Source of the DNA: Straminergon stramineum
Lineage: Eukaryota > Streptophyta > Bryopsida > Hypnales > Calliergonaceae
DNA: 64,000 nt
NCBI GenBank assembly: GCA_963920665.1
Contig: OY987268.1
Coordinates: forward strand, 2,730,501-2,794,500
Direction: 5' to 3'
The notes beneath the pieces were generated by a model. It worked only from the letters and a program-made list of their open reading frames with translations. It was not told the DNA's origin and ran no database searches. Position numbers and translations under genes: made by a program. The stretch's first letter is position 1. Each line of letters opens with the position of its first letter. Positions 12,627 to 24,335 of the stretch are shown here, piece by piece.

Positions 12627-14506
12627 TTAACCCTAAAGGACCAAGGTATATTTTTTGGCAACATCGAAATTTCGGGCAAGTGCGTGTGACTAGAGATTTC
12701 CATATTTTTGGCCCAAACTTTAATAGAAAGTGTAGACAAGGAATATCTTTCATGTGCACTAAATTTCATGACATTTGGAAATATGAGTCAAAAGTTATGG
12801 CCTAATATATAGTTTGTTTCTCAACTCAAGCAGTCCGGGCAGATCTTAAAAAAATCTCTTTTTTCAAAAATAAAAACTGGAAATTGATTTTCTAAATTTA
12901 TATATACAGAGAAAGCTTTGAATCATTCCATTATAATTGATGAGTCAAAAGTTATGAGATGTTTTAGTTTGCGGGCAAGTATGGATTCTCTACTCTAAAA
13001 TAAACTTTGAAGTCCTTTATTTTACTAAATTTTCAATATTTTTGGAAAAAAATAAAAATATTAGGTGTAGATTGTTTGTTACAAAATTACAACTACCAAG
13101 TTTGGCATTTTTCAATTCCATTAACCCCTCACCGCCCAAAGCCTAAACTTGTTCAAAAACAACATTTCTTTTGAAGTGTTATAGATATAATTTTCACTAA
13201 GTTATAGAGATCTCCACCATACAATCTTGTAGAACACTTGTTACAGATGACGTGCATCAAATTTGGTGTCATTTGACCATATAGATTGCAAGATTATAAT
13301 GTTTTAGTGTGAAAATGGATGCTGACTTTTTCCTAAAAACATATTTGGAGGCAAAATTTGGTTTCTAAATCTACTCAAATGAAGAAACTTTAAACTATAA
13401 TGTGATTCAACATCAGTATAAAAACACATTGATGAAAAAAATACCATTCAATTGACTCATTGTGTCTGCAAAATGGCTTTGAAATGTCAAAAAATAGCAA
13501 GAAAAGTTGCAAAAAACACATCAAAAATTGAACCTCCTACTAAAATGCTTCTCACTCATTCATAACTTCTTGGATTGACATGAAATTTTATGCACACAAA
13601 CTAGACTAGTATGCACAACTTTTCAAAATAAATTATTGAAAACAAACATTGCATGAAGAAGAAACAAGCAGCCAAAGCTCATTGTAATCCAAAAATGTCC
13701 GGATTTTGAACTTCGAATTGCTCTCAAACATTCAAAACAACTTGGATTGACATGAAAATTCTACAATAGTAACTAGACTTCATGGGGAACATAACTCAAC
13801 AAATTTTATTGAAAACAAACTTTGGATGAAGGAGATACAAGCCCCCGAAGTTGCAACCAACAAATGCAGTTTGGTGAACTCAAATAGAACTTGTGAACTT
13901 TGATTGGCTCCCAAAAATTTAGTACATCTTGGATTGATCTGAACAAACTAGAAGACAAAGTGCAAATTTTACAACAAGTTTTACTGAATTTGGACATCAG
14001 ATGCAAAAGTTACAGCACTTTGAATTTGACCTAAGGACACTTTTGGTCCCCTTCGGCAATGAAGGGTTAATAAATTGTTACCAATTTAGTATTTTGAATC
14101 ATTCTCTACATCTTTCTACTTACTATTTTTTTCTTAAATGTTGCATCATTCCAAATGATTTTAAATTTCTGAAGCATGTAGCCAACTTGCCTCGAAGAAT
14201 GAATCTAAAGAAGAACCACCATTTAAGAAATTTTTTCATACAAATTTGTCCTTGTGAAGTGCAGCTGCCAGTTTTTTCACAGGGCCTAAAAAAAGTATTT
14301 TTGTAACTTCAAATACAAATATCTTGCTATCTATATGGTGGAAATTTCTGAATTTTTTTCCATATCTTCTCAATCTAGTTCACTAGAAGATCCTATGGTT
14401 ACATGTGTCCAAAAATGATATTTTTCAAAAATTTGGTACTTGTATTTGAAATGACAGTTTTTGAGAGTTTTTGGTGATATCACAGTCAAGGAACTTTAGG
14501 GGTTAA
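12627..14506 (+). mobile_element. TTAA-type element, family A (copy A3), split by a nested element
   Basis: The element starts TTAACCCTAAAGGACCAAGG and ends GGAACTTTAGGGGTTAA. A different element occupies 13121-14070, inserted at an internal TTAA. When that insert and one TTAA are ignored, the flanks 'caattcca' and 'taaattgtta' join exactly as in copy A2. Confidence 0.85.
13121..14070 (+). mobile_element. TTAA-type element, type C, nested in copy A3
   Basis: It is bounded by TTAACCCCTCACCGCCCAAAG on the left (TTAA 13121-13124) and CGGCAATGAAGGGTTAA on the right (TTAA 14067-14070), about 950 bp. The terminal repeats are imperfect. The interior contains an internally repeated motif (an AACTTCG..TTG...CAAA pattern with 'cttggattgacatgaaa' near 13570 and 13740). 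It has no transposase-like frame. Confidence 0.8.
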
Positions 14507-14538
14507 GCTAAAAATTCAAAATTTCTTCCCAAATTGAT

Positions 14539-15456
14539 TTAACCCTTGAAAGACTGGCCTTGTGTTTTTGGCAACATAAATTTTTTGGACAAGAACATGT
14601 GCACAGAGATTGACTTATTTAGGCTGAAATCTTTTTACAAGGCATGGATGAGGAATATCTTCTATAAGTGCTGAATTTCAATTCATTTGAGTATACAATT
14701 AAAAAGTTATGATGCAAAATGTTGTTTGTTTCTCAACTTGGGCAGCCCAAGCAGATCAAGAAAAAAATATTTTTTTCAGAAATAAAAATCTGTAATCAAT
14801 ATTCTAGATTTCTATATTTGGGAAAAGCTTTGAATCATTCCATTTTGATCAATGAGATGAATGTTATGAGTTTTAGTTTGCGGGCAATTATGGAATTTCT
14901 ACTCTAAAATAAACTTTGAAGTCCTTGATTTTCAATCAATTTTTAATATTTTTGAAAAAAAAAATCATAGAATGTAGATTGTTTATTACAACCATTGGGA
15001 TTGCCATTTTTCAACTCCATAACTAAAGTCTTAACAATTTAGTATTTGAATCATTCTCTACTTCTTTCTACTTACTATTTTTTCCTACATATTGTACAAT
15101 TCAAAATGATCTAAAATTTTTCAAGCATGTATCCAACTTGCCTTGAAGAATGAATCCAAAGAAGCACCACCATTTTGGACAATTTTACATAAAAATGTGA
15201 CCTTGTGAAGTGCAATTGCCCATTTTTTCGGAGGGCCCAAAAAAGGATTTTTGTCACTTCAAATGCTAATATCTTGCTAGCCATATGGTGGATATTTCTG
15301 AACTTTTTTCTTCACCTTTTCAAACTAGAGCACTACAAGATCCTATGGTAATAGGTTTCCAAAAGGGGGGGGGGTCTAAATTTTTTAACTTGTACTAGAA
15401 GTGGTAGTTTGGGAGCATTTATGGTGAAAACATAGTCAAGGAACTTTAGGGGTTAA
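14539..15456 (+). mobile_element. TTAA-type element, family A (copy A4)
   Basis: A 918-bp copy starting TTAACCCTTGAAAGACTGG and ending GGAACTTTAGGGGTTAA. It lies 32 bp after copy A3 in the same orientation. It is more diverged at its left end. A run of ten G at about 15365 interrupts the conserved 3' part. Confidence 0.8.
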
Positions 15457-15889
15457 ATTTAATATTTTTTATTTTCAAATGAATTATTTTTCCTTGAGTT
15501 CATATTTCTTATCTCTAATTATGGTGATTTCTCAAAATAATTATTTCTTGAAGCCATTTTTCAAGAATCATTTTTTGAACTAAAAAAGTTATACTTCAAG
15601 ATAAAACATACCAGTACCTTTTGTTTGAGTTGTAGAAAATCAACAAACCAAAGTATTCAAAATTGATACCCTACTAATGTTAGAGAAAGAAAAAAAGAAT
15701 CTATTAAATATATATAGATATATGGATCAAAAAGTCACAATCAAATTTGCTTGAGATGCACTTGCAGTCCTCCAATATTCAAATTTTGAAGGTCTAGTTT
15801 TTGAAGAGATAACAATATAAATCCAACGAGGAAAACTCTTCTGAAAATTATAAATTCCCATGGCAATTCAAATTTTCTCTCACAAATAC
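15457..15889. other. AT-rich spacer
   Basis: No supported feature. Confidence 0.5.
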
Positions 15890-16160
15890 CATGAATAAAC
15901 ATTTCTTTGAAGTCTCACAAGAAATTAAAGACAAATATGGAATATTGTAGAAGCACACTTTTATTTTCAATCTCAATAATGGGATTGAAGGGGTATAAAG
16001 AGATACCTAAGTATCTTCACATCTTACTCACATATTGGGACAACAAGTGCACTCGTATTCAAGTTGCTTCTTGTAGGCCACGACCCACTATATAGAATAG
16101 AGTTTGTTGTATTTACAATTGTTGAGACTTGCACCATTGAGATGAGCAATTTTCTACAAG
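15890..16160 (+). promoter_or_regulatory. Relic promoter of the hexose-transporter pseudogene
   Basis: The stretch from 'catttctttgaagtctcacaa' to 'ctacaagATGGCC' is similar to 52.17-52.43 kb upstream of the second transporter locus. It includes a TATA-like GTATAAAG near 15993 and the leader motif 'ttgagacttgcacc'. The duplication therefore included the promoter. Confidence 0.6.
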
Positions 16161-17034
16161 ATGGCCCTTAGAGGCTTCATATCCATGGTAGAGATTAAAA
16201 CCACCCCACCCAAATGTTATTCTTCCTAAGGTTGGTTTGCATTATTGCTGCTTTGGGTAGTCTTGTATTTACGTATGATGTTGGCATATCAAGGAAACAC
16301 TAAAGAAGATTTTTCAAAATATAGTATTCTTTTTAGTCATCTAGGTAGGGTGACATCTATGGGTGCATTTCTTTTGGAAGTCTTCTTTTTTATCCTTCCA
16401 CGTTTGATTTTTGCCTTGTAGGTGCTATTTACAAATGTCCATTTTTGTAGAGGGGCAATTACTCTTGTAGGTGGTATGACATCCATGGATGAATTTCTTT
16501 CCAAGTTCTTCTCCACCTTCCTCAAAATCTTGAAGCACAAGCATGCCAACATAGACAATGCATATTGCAAATACAATAACCAAAAGCTCCAAGCATTCAC
16601 TTTGTCCCTTTGCATCATGGCCCTCATTACCTCTTTGGTGAGATTGTACACCATGCAACATTATGGACGCAAGGCCACCATGCTCATTGCCAGCGGGGCC
16701 TTTAGCCTTGAAGTGGCACTTATAGCAACAACTCAAAAGATCGCCACACTCACCATTGATTAAATTTTGTTGGGATGGAGCCTAGAGTTTGTCAATCAAG
16801 AAGCTCTACCTTTACAAGTATGCGCCCTCCAAATTGTGCGGTACTCTCAACATTCTCTTCCAACTTGCAATCACCATTACAATTCTATTCGTCAATTTGA
16901 TCAACTATGCTGTAAAAGAGATACAATCCAACTGATGGTAGGTTTCTCTTGATATTGTAAGCATCACCTCAGCCATTACAAAAACCTTCGGCGTTGCAGA
17001 GAGATGTTAAGACTTCATTTCTCGCACACTCCAA

Positions 17035-17210
17035 TGCAACTACAAAAAAAAAATTAAATTTTAAATTTTAATTATTTTTTCTTTTAAAAAATAATTTTAG
17101 AATTAGTAAATGTGACGTGGAGCTGACGTGGCACCAGTGCTGCCACATCCGATTCCAGATTTTGAAAAATAAAAAATTAATTTTGATTTTGATTTTTTTC
17201 TATAATTGCA
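17035..17210. mobile_element. Small inverted-repeat insertion inside the transporter pseudogene
   Basis: The left end TGCAACTACAAAAAAAAA pairs imperfectly with the right end TTTTTTCTATAATTGCA. Between them lie AT-rich arms and the short palindromic block 'gacgtggcaccagtgctgccacatc'. It interrupts transporter-derived sequence. The target duplication is unclear, because the right end merges into a second small palindrome (TTGCACCCCAGGGGTGCAA). Confidence 0.45.
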
Positions 17211-18175
17211 CCCCAGGGGTGCAAAACTCACAACCTCTTTGAGGGCTGAAATTTTTTGTTATGCTTGATTACCATTGGTGGGATCATTTTGCATGATATG
17301 TCCAACTCCTTAATATAACAGGGAAAACTTGACAATGGAAGGAGGGTCTTACAATACATTTTTGGTGTGGAAGATGTGGACCAAGAGTTCTAAAACATTA
17401 TGGCCGCAAGCCACAAAGTCACTACCATGGTTCACAAGGATCAATGCCATCATGTTTTGTGCACCTATGTTGTTCCAAATTGTGAGATTTGGGAACTTTG
17501 CTGCATTGTATTCTTTGGTGATTGTAGGTGCTGTGAATGTGTTGTCCACTTTGGTGGCCATTTTCGTAGTGGACCTCAAGGGATGTCATTGGTTCCTCGT
17601 TGAAGATGGATTCAAATGTTTTTTGCTCAAGTTTAGACCTCCATTCGTTCATCTTCTTGAATACTATTATTTGTGAATATGATCTAATTCATTCAAGACC
17701 ATCATTCACAAGGGCATGATGGAGTTGTCATTGTTGCATTGCTAATTCATTTGGGTCTCTACTTTGTCTATAGTATCTATGTTTTCCATTCTCATGTAAG
17801 GGTAGCTCATTCACCCTTTCATATGATTTCTATCTATTTATGAATGATTTTGCATTTGTGTAGGTGGCAATGGACATCATCCTCACCCTAGGATTGAGCC
17901 TGGGCATGACCATAGCCTCGTCCTTGGGGTGGATTGCAGTGGTGTTCATTTGCGTCAATGCTTCTTCTTTTGCATGGTCATGGGGCCCTTTAATGTGGTT
18001 GATCCCAAGTGGGATCTATCCTTTATTACACGATCAGTAGGGCAAGCCATTATTGTGTCCACCAACATGCTTTTCACGTTTGTCATTAAGCAAATATTTT
18101 TGTCCATGTTGTGTGTCTTCAAGTTGAGGGTGTTCTTGTTTTTTGTGTAGAGTGTGGTGGTGATGATGGCATTCA

Positions 18176-18349
18176 CACTAGAAGAAACTTGTGTCTTTTT
18201 TGATGCATTTTTTGTGACATCCACTTGTTTTTATACTACATTTGATGTTACAACTAACGTCTTGATGTTATGTTTGATGTCATTGTTGACACAAAAACAG
18301 ATGGATGTCACAAACAAATTGTCAAAGAAAACATGGGTTTCTTCTAGTG
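18176..18349. mobile_element. Non-autonomous CACTA-type element (174 bp)
   Basis: The ends are perfect inverted repeats, CACTAGAAGAAAC and GTTTCTTCTAGTG, flanked by a 3-bp direct repeat TCA (18173-18175 and 18350-18352). CACTA termini and 3-bp target duplications define the CMC/En-Spm superfamily. Removing the element and one TCA rejoins 'gcattca' and 'ttcattcc' as in the intact transporter at 53.3 kb, which proves insertion. It encodes nothing. Confidence 0.85.
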
Positions 18350-18520
18350 TCATCTCTTGATTCATTCCATAGACCAAGAACATCCCCGTTGAAGAGATGG
18401 ACTTGGTGTAGTAAGACTATCATTGGTTTTGAAAGCACTTTGTTTCTACTTTGGACACTCCTCAATCCATGGGTGAAGTTATGCCTAATAACATGTAAAT
18501 GGGGCCGAAATAACAACTAG

Positions 18521-20360
18521 TCTTTTTTCTTGCTTGTTGGTACTCAAAGTGTTTGAGAGGTGCTTGAAATATCTCTAAAAAAATTTCATCTAGCAAGACC
18601 AGTTTGAAAGTGTGTATCTTCAAGGAGACATAGGCATTGAGTTTGGTGTTTTTGAGTATTAGTAAGAACATTCAATGATAGGACTAAAAATACAAATCGA
18701 CCTTAATTTAAACAAAACGTTGGAAGCCTATCTTGTAGATGTTCACAAGAAGAGTACAATCTTGAATAAAATGTGTGAAGTGTAAAGTGTAAAGTCTTCA
18801 ATTTTTAATAAATACATTCGAGAAAAACACTACTATCAAATGATTAACTTTTTAATCTACAAGGTGAATTCAATAATTCCTCAAAATCTTCTAAATTATA
18901 ATTTCTTGCACCTAATTATAGGACAACAACAATAAATAATTTCAAAACTAAATATTAAAAGATATTAATATTTTATTTTATTTCTATATTTATTATAGAC
19001 AAAATTTGGATCTTTGGGGTATACAATATCATAGAATTTTAGACTTTGCATTTTTACTCATTAAGGTAACATTTATGGAATTGATAAATATCTAATAATA
19101 GCCTTGGAAGTTCAATTGGTTGTAGAAACATGGGCTATCTCATAAAAAAATGAGATTTTGCAATCTCATTAGGAGAGATTTGAGGGTTGTACATGCTTGC
19201 AAGTTCCCAGGCTGCGGGGAACACAAGAACTACGCCACTGGTGTAATCTAACATAGTCAACACCATGCCACATCAAAAAAAAATTCAACTTTTTTTTGTA
19301 TTTCAAAATTAAGAATTATTCATATTTTTATATTTATTTTCTAGCCAGCACCCAGACATTCCCGGATAGCAAAAGGAACAAGTAGGGGAACAACCTTGAA
19401 ATGGGCATGTTGAACCATCAAATCTTCTCTAATGAAGTGACAATGTTGCCACTATAAATAAATAGAAAAAAGATCAATTCTTTTCTAGAGGCCCTATTTA
19501 GTAATTTTTTTGAAAGTTTGGAAAATATGAAAATAGAACATGTAAAGTATGTGTGTAAATGAGTGTCAGAAAGAGTCAACGTCAAAAGATTTTAAAGTAA
19601 CAATAACTAAGTTGGATTTTTTTTAAATCATACATAGTAGTGTTAATAAATGACAAAATGAAATTTGAAAAAAATGAAAAGAAATATATTAGAAATTAAA
19701 TAAAGAAATAAAAATGGCACCCCTTCTTGAAGATCCATACACAAGGCATAAAATTTGAATCCCCTCTCACCTTGTAATAGAGATCGTATATTCTTAGTAG
19801 CTCTAAGTCAAATCACTACATGTGTAGGAAATATGCTTTTTTTGTTAAAGGGAAAAAATTCCAATCTTTTTTTTGCATTGGCATGATTTAGGAGTTTGTT
19901 CATCTTAGATCCCTCATCAAGACTCAATGATCTAGTAGTTTTGTTTTTAAATTATACAAGGGAGGGGGGCAAGAAAACATTTATCTAGTGGTGACCCTCT
20001 TTTATAAAGTGTTTGAACTTGCAAATAAATTTTTAGTAAGCTTTTAGTTGAAAGACAAGGTGACGTTGAGTTTAATTTAATTTGTCCCATATTTTTGGAA
20101 CCTTCGTGAACTTAGTTATGACTAAAGCTACAAATTTTCAAAGCCATAAATTTCTTTTGTTTTTTTAGCAATACAATGTTTTAACACTCTTTTAATACTG
20201 AAATAGTAAAGTCCTATAAATTTTCTAACATCTCATTTATAGACACTAATGTTCATTGATAACAAGTTCAAAACAAAAATATTTTAGTTGTAGAATTTTG
20301 GAAATTATTGTCCTAACTTGAAGGAATACATGAAAACTACTAAGGATGATAGTATAGAAG
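18521..20360. other. AT-rich spacer
   Basis: About 1.8 kb without a supported gene. A slightly more balanced patch at 19190-19400 shows no reading frame. Confidence 0.5.
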
Positions 20361-21881
20361 TTAACCCCTATAGGGCCAAGGAGCCCACTTTGGATTTTTT
20401 GAGAACTTGGGCAAGCTTTGTTGACTTCAAAATTTGAAAGCTTTGCATAGAATTATGAGGATGGAACCTAATCAATCTAATCTACATGTGAGGCTTTGAT
20501 ACATGGCATTCTAATGAATATTGCATCAATTAAAAGTAGGTTTTCAATTTCAATGTCAAATTGGGTAGCATAAAATGTACTCTAAAAAAGATTAAGAATT
20601 TTTCTTGGATTGTATAGATTGATACCTACTTCAAAAATTTGAACCATTCAATACCAAATAATGAATGAAAGTTATGAGTATTGAAGGTGGAAAAAAACAT
20701 GTGAAGTTGTCTGTTGCACTCAATTTAGAAAATTTTCAAATAAAAGTTAAGGATACCAATTGTTTACTAAAACTTACTCACCATTGGAGTTTAACCCCTA
20801 AATGCCCAAGGCCTGTTTGGAGCTTCTTGAAATTTGCTCTAAATTGAACAAAAAGTCAACATTTTCATAAGTTGTACCAATTTCTTTTGAATTGTAACCG
20901 TACAAAGTCAAACTAGACATGTTAGAGATCATATAGGAAAAGAAAACATAACAATATCACTTACAGATTGAAAGATTATAATGTTTGATCATGAAGGTGT
21001 AAAAACTATGAAAATTTTTCAATTCACTTTTTGCATGTCAACTCTAAAAAGTTGGTCACTAAAAAAATATAAGGTTACAGGGCCTAGCATGCACAGCCCC
21101 AATCAATTTACAGTTTTTCAAAATCTATTCTACTATTTTTTTAAATGAATTTCTAATGTGATTTTTCTTCCAAGATCTAGTGTATTTGAGGCTCATTTCC
21201 AAGAGCCCGCAACACTACGGGAAGTCAAGATTGCACTGGGTATCCTTGCACAAAATCTTCAATAGAAAAATCACAATCCTTTATTTTTCAAATCAGCTTT
21301 TCGATCCTAAAACTAGACTTCAAAAAGAATTCTCCAAAAATATAAACTACTAATAATAGAAATTTGGTTGGGTTTTATTTAACTTCAAAGTTTTCCAAAC
21401 ACCACATTTGGGTGCCTTGGGCATTTAGGGGTTAATATTTCTCAATTTCTTAAAATAAATTATTAGCAATTTAGTTTTTCTTTTATTTAGTACCACCTTC
21501 CACATTGTAAACTTTTTAATGATGACTATGAAATTTTTTTTGTTTAACTTTTTTACATCTATTCTCAAACTATTTTCCAAACTATTGGACAAATTGCACA
21601 AGTTATTAGACATACAATTTTTTTTTTAATTATTGCAAGGCAAACCTTCACTTTTGGGAAGGGCTAGAAAAAACTACATTTTGAAGTGTAGATTGAACTA
21701 GCAATCAACAGAGACATTCACTAAAAAATTTTGAGGCAATGTACTTGACTAAGTTAACCAAAGGATCCTACAGTTGGATTTGTTTAAAAATAAATAAATA
21801 TGAAGATTTCAGCCTTGCTTTGGGAACAAGTATTTTGAAACAATTTTGGACTTCTAAACATGAAAGAACATTAGGGTTTAA
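20361..21881 (+). mobile_element. TTAA-type element, family B (copy B1), split by a nested G element
   Basis: It starts TTAACCCCTATAGGGCCAAG and ends 'aacattagggtttaa'. The G element at 20791-21435 interrupts it at a TTAA, leaving about 0.88 kb of B sequence. Related copies are at 32.18-33.08 kb (+) and 57.85-59.39 kb (-). The frame at 20665-20847 crosses the element junction and is not a gene. Confidence 0.75.
20791..21435 (+). mobile_element. TTAA-type element, family G (copy G1)
   Basis: A 645-bp element. It starts TTAACCCCTAAATGCCCAAG and ends CTTGGGCATTTAGGGGTTAA, so its outer 19-20 bp are essentially perfect inverted repeats. It carries an uninterrupted 'aactttgaagTTAAataaaa' (on the - strand, near 21385), which is the empty form of the site into which element H is inserted in copy G2. 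Confidence 0.88.
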
Positions 21882-22039
21882 AGAGAGGTACAAGAGTCAT
21901 GAACATTGTTTATGATGGAGATTTGTGGCAATCTTGCCATGGGTTTCATAAAGTCTCTTTTTTAAGGAGAGATAGAATAAAGAATTTCAATTCAAAAGTC
22001 TCACTTCCGAAGCTATTTTGCTCAACATCCCAGAAGTTG

Positions 22040-22412
22040 CCAATTTAGTGTAAAACCAATTTAGTGTTGCCGAACCTTCTTCTTGTACTTTAGAGTAGAT
22101 AAACATTCAACAGCACTTTAGTGTCAAAGCTGCTAACTTACCAATGAACGGTACTGTGTGGAAGCAATGTTTCTGAAGAACATGTTGAAAATGATATCAA
22201 AGACCATGTTTTCAATGTTTTCAAAGAAAATATTGAAAATAATATCAGAGACAACTTTTTCTTTTTAAGAAATTGTTCCCCTTCACTTGTTTTCTCTCTC
22301 CTTGAGTGTCAAAGCTTGAGTGCCAAAGCTTGAGTGTCAATGTACGGTAAGTGTGTTCAAAGCAATGTTTGTAAAGAAAATGTTGAAAATGATATCAAAG
22401 ACAACTTTTTTT
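22040..22412. repeat. Short tandem and dispersed repeat block
   Basis: Two clear copies of a 45-50 bp unit (AAGCAATGTTT..GAAGAA.ATGTTGAAAATGATATCAAAGAC) lie near 22161 and 22357, and a diverged copy is near 22212. Between them is a short repeat of the word 'gagtgtcaaagctt', three times. Confidence 0.65.
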
Positions 22413-22415
22413 TTA

Positions 22416-22651
22416 TACCCTTAAACGATGCGGAGGACGTTTTTTGTCCACGAGATGACAAAGAATCTTTCTAGATGTAGGACATAAGTATAATTGTTCA
22501 TCCTTAGAATTTTATGTGATTGAAGGAGAGATCTTGCACAATCGTTTGAATGACCTCCAATGAGTATTTTTGGTTTTGTAAAAGTAGATGATGTCACACC
22601 GTTCCAAAAGGGTTGATTTCCACGGTCACCAGTCCGTCCTTTAAGGGTTAA
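22416..22651 (-). mobile_element. TTAA-type short element, H type (copy H2)
   Basis: The left end 'cccttaaacgatgcggaggacg' and right end 'gtccgtcctttaagggttaa' resemble the ends of element H at 56.88 kb, which starts TTAACCCCTAAACGATGGAC. The interior holds the 'gtcaccagtccgtc' repeat shared with 11.5 kb and 23.4 kb. Confidence 0.5.
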
Positions 22652-23082
22652 GGGTTAACAAAGTGTCAAAGAACCTTGCACTTGTTTTCTCCCCCCTTGT
22701 ATGAAAGTAAGCTGAGTGGGTGAAACAATTAAATATATGCCATTATGAGAAGACAATTTCCTGACTCCTTTCCTATAACCGCCAGCACATGGAAATCTGC
22801 TCTCAGATTGGAATCATTTTTTTTTTAAATTTCATTTTTTTTTGACACAAATGAAACACCTTCATTGTTCTTTTTAATGCAATGGTTCTCCATATGTTCA
22901 ATTTTTTTTAAAATAAATTTAAAACACCTTCACTGCAGAATAAAAAGAGTACATGTCACCACAGCTGAGATCAGGTGAGGGACCAAGACCGACAGACCTC
23001 AGTTTTTCTGATGAAGTTTTGATTGATGTGATGTGCATAACATTCTATAACAAAGCAACGGTCCTTTCCATCTGGGAAAGTG
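22652..23082. other. AT-rich spacer
   Basis: No supported feature. Confidence 0.45.
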
Positions 23083-23456
23083 TTAACTAAAGGTGTGTAC
23101 CCCCAAACCGCCACTTTTTGCTACTCTGCCTAGTTATTATTATAGTATTATTAGTATCAAATTTTCATATTCTTTTATTGGTAAGTGAAAGGATGTTCCA
23201 ATGTACCAAAGAACGCAACATTTGTATACCATATGCAAAAGTTAGCCCATGAACATTGACACAGATGATAGAGTATCTTCTTGTATGGGACAAAAATGCA
23301 ACTATTCATTCTTGGAATTTTGTGTGGAAAGGAGAGATCTTGCACAATAGCCTTTGACCTCCAATGAATATTTTTGGCTTTTTTAAAGTAGATGATGTCA
23401 CATGGTTCCAAAAGCAATGATTTCTTTAGTCACTACCAATCCATCCTTTAAGGGTT
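23083..23456 (-). mobile_element. H-type short element or remnant (copy H3)
   Basis: It runs from 'ttaactaaaggtgtgtacccccaaacc' to 'ccatcctttaagggtta'. The middle (23195-23260) is related to the reading frame at 23821-24228: both contain 'accaaagaac.caacattt' followed by 'taccatatgcaaaagttag'. The element may have picked up part of that sequence. Confidence 0.45.
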
Positions 23457-23820
23457 AGGAAGGAATAAAGTTTGGTTCTAAAAACGTTTTTTTTTCCACA
23501 TGGGTGCATAATTGATTTTGGAGATGTATAGAGAGGGAGGATAGCAAATTGGGGGCAGTGGCGCATTTGAGGGTGCCAATCTTATGCCTCCCTAAATGCA
23601 TGGGAGAGACATTCAATTAATTCAAGGATTGGGGTTGGTTGGAGAGCCATCAATAAGACAATTTTGTTCAATGAAATGGGCCGTGGTGCAAAAGGGACCC
23701 CTATCTCATTAGGAAACAATGGTAAGTAATATTGTGATTATTATTTTTTAATGCTTGAAAGTGATTGTTTTATTATTTGACCTTAGAAATCTTGAGATTC
23801 AATAACATAATGGATATAAC

Positions 23821-24228
23821 TTAAGGTGGGTACACCCCAAATTGCATCTTGCCTAAAACCACCATCATCACTTTGTGTTCATATCCAAAACCAATACATA
23901 CATATGTTGAAGAAATAATCAGTCTAAAACATCTACTCCCAAAACTTTGACCCTTCCTAACTTTTGCATATGGTACCCAAATGTTGTGTTCTTTGGTGCA
24001 TTTAAACCTCCTTTCACTTGCCCACAAGAAAATCAATGATTGTTTGTCCATTCCAATACTAGTAACCAATCCCACAATAACCAAAAGTGGTGGTTTGGAG
24101 GTACCTACCTTATTACAATGCATCTCCCCAAATGAGTCATGTTCAGGCATCCTACATTGAATAGGGGTATTAAAGAGAATGATACTAATTAATTGACATT
24201 CCACACTATAAAAAATATCTACCTTCAT
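23821..24228 (-). pseudogene. Orphan 135-codon reading frame, possible gene fragment
   Basis: This is the longest uninterrupted frame in the AT-rich desert. The translation is balanced rather than Lys/Phe-rich and contains PPLLVIVGLVTSIGMDKQSL, followed by WASERRFKCTKEHNIWVPYAKV. The pattern of a hydrophobic strand, a short turn and then a W-containing strand vaguely recalls the C-terminal half of plant F-box/kelch proteins. I cannot confirm this; no catalytic motif is visible. A related, broken copy lies at about 23.2 kb, so it is probably repeat-borne. Confidence 0.3.
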
Positions 24229-24335
24229 TGTACATCAATAGTTATTGAAGTGTCCAGAGGATGTACATCATGTTTCAAATATCTACAGTTTTCTACAATC
24301 AGTCCCTTTAATACCCCTATTCAGTGTAGAAGTTA
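24145..24335. repeat. Inverted repeat around 24.24 kb
   Basis: The word 'tacattgaataggggtattaaag' (about 24152) returns inverted as 'ctttaatacccctattcagtgta' (about 24304). The spacer is about 130 bp. This may be the edge of a small foldback element overlapping the 5' end of the orphan frame. Confidence 0.55.

Larger units (their letters stand above)
16161..18520 (+). pseudogene. Hexose/H+ symporter (STP-type, MFS) pseudogene
   Basis: Consecutive pieces match the sugar transport protein family in order. The first exon relic ends in a degraded [14 protein letters not shown] segment (16240-16290). Then come GGMTSMDEFLSKFF and YCKYNNQKLQAFT with a YGRK loop (16466-16730), a degraded 'YAPSKLCGTLN' region (about 16815-16930), FTRINAIMFCAPMLFQ and AVNVLSTLVAIFVVD (17430-17580), then [25 protein letters not shown] (17915-17995) and EEMDLV near the end. 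Many stops and frameshifts are present: the first exon breaks within about 70 bp, KNIPVEEMDLV runs into TAG, and SVVVMMAF is preceded by TAG. Two insertions interrupt it (about 17035-17210 and 18176-18349). It cannot encode a transporter. Confidence 0.88.
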
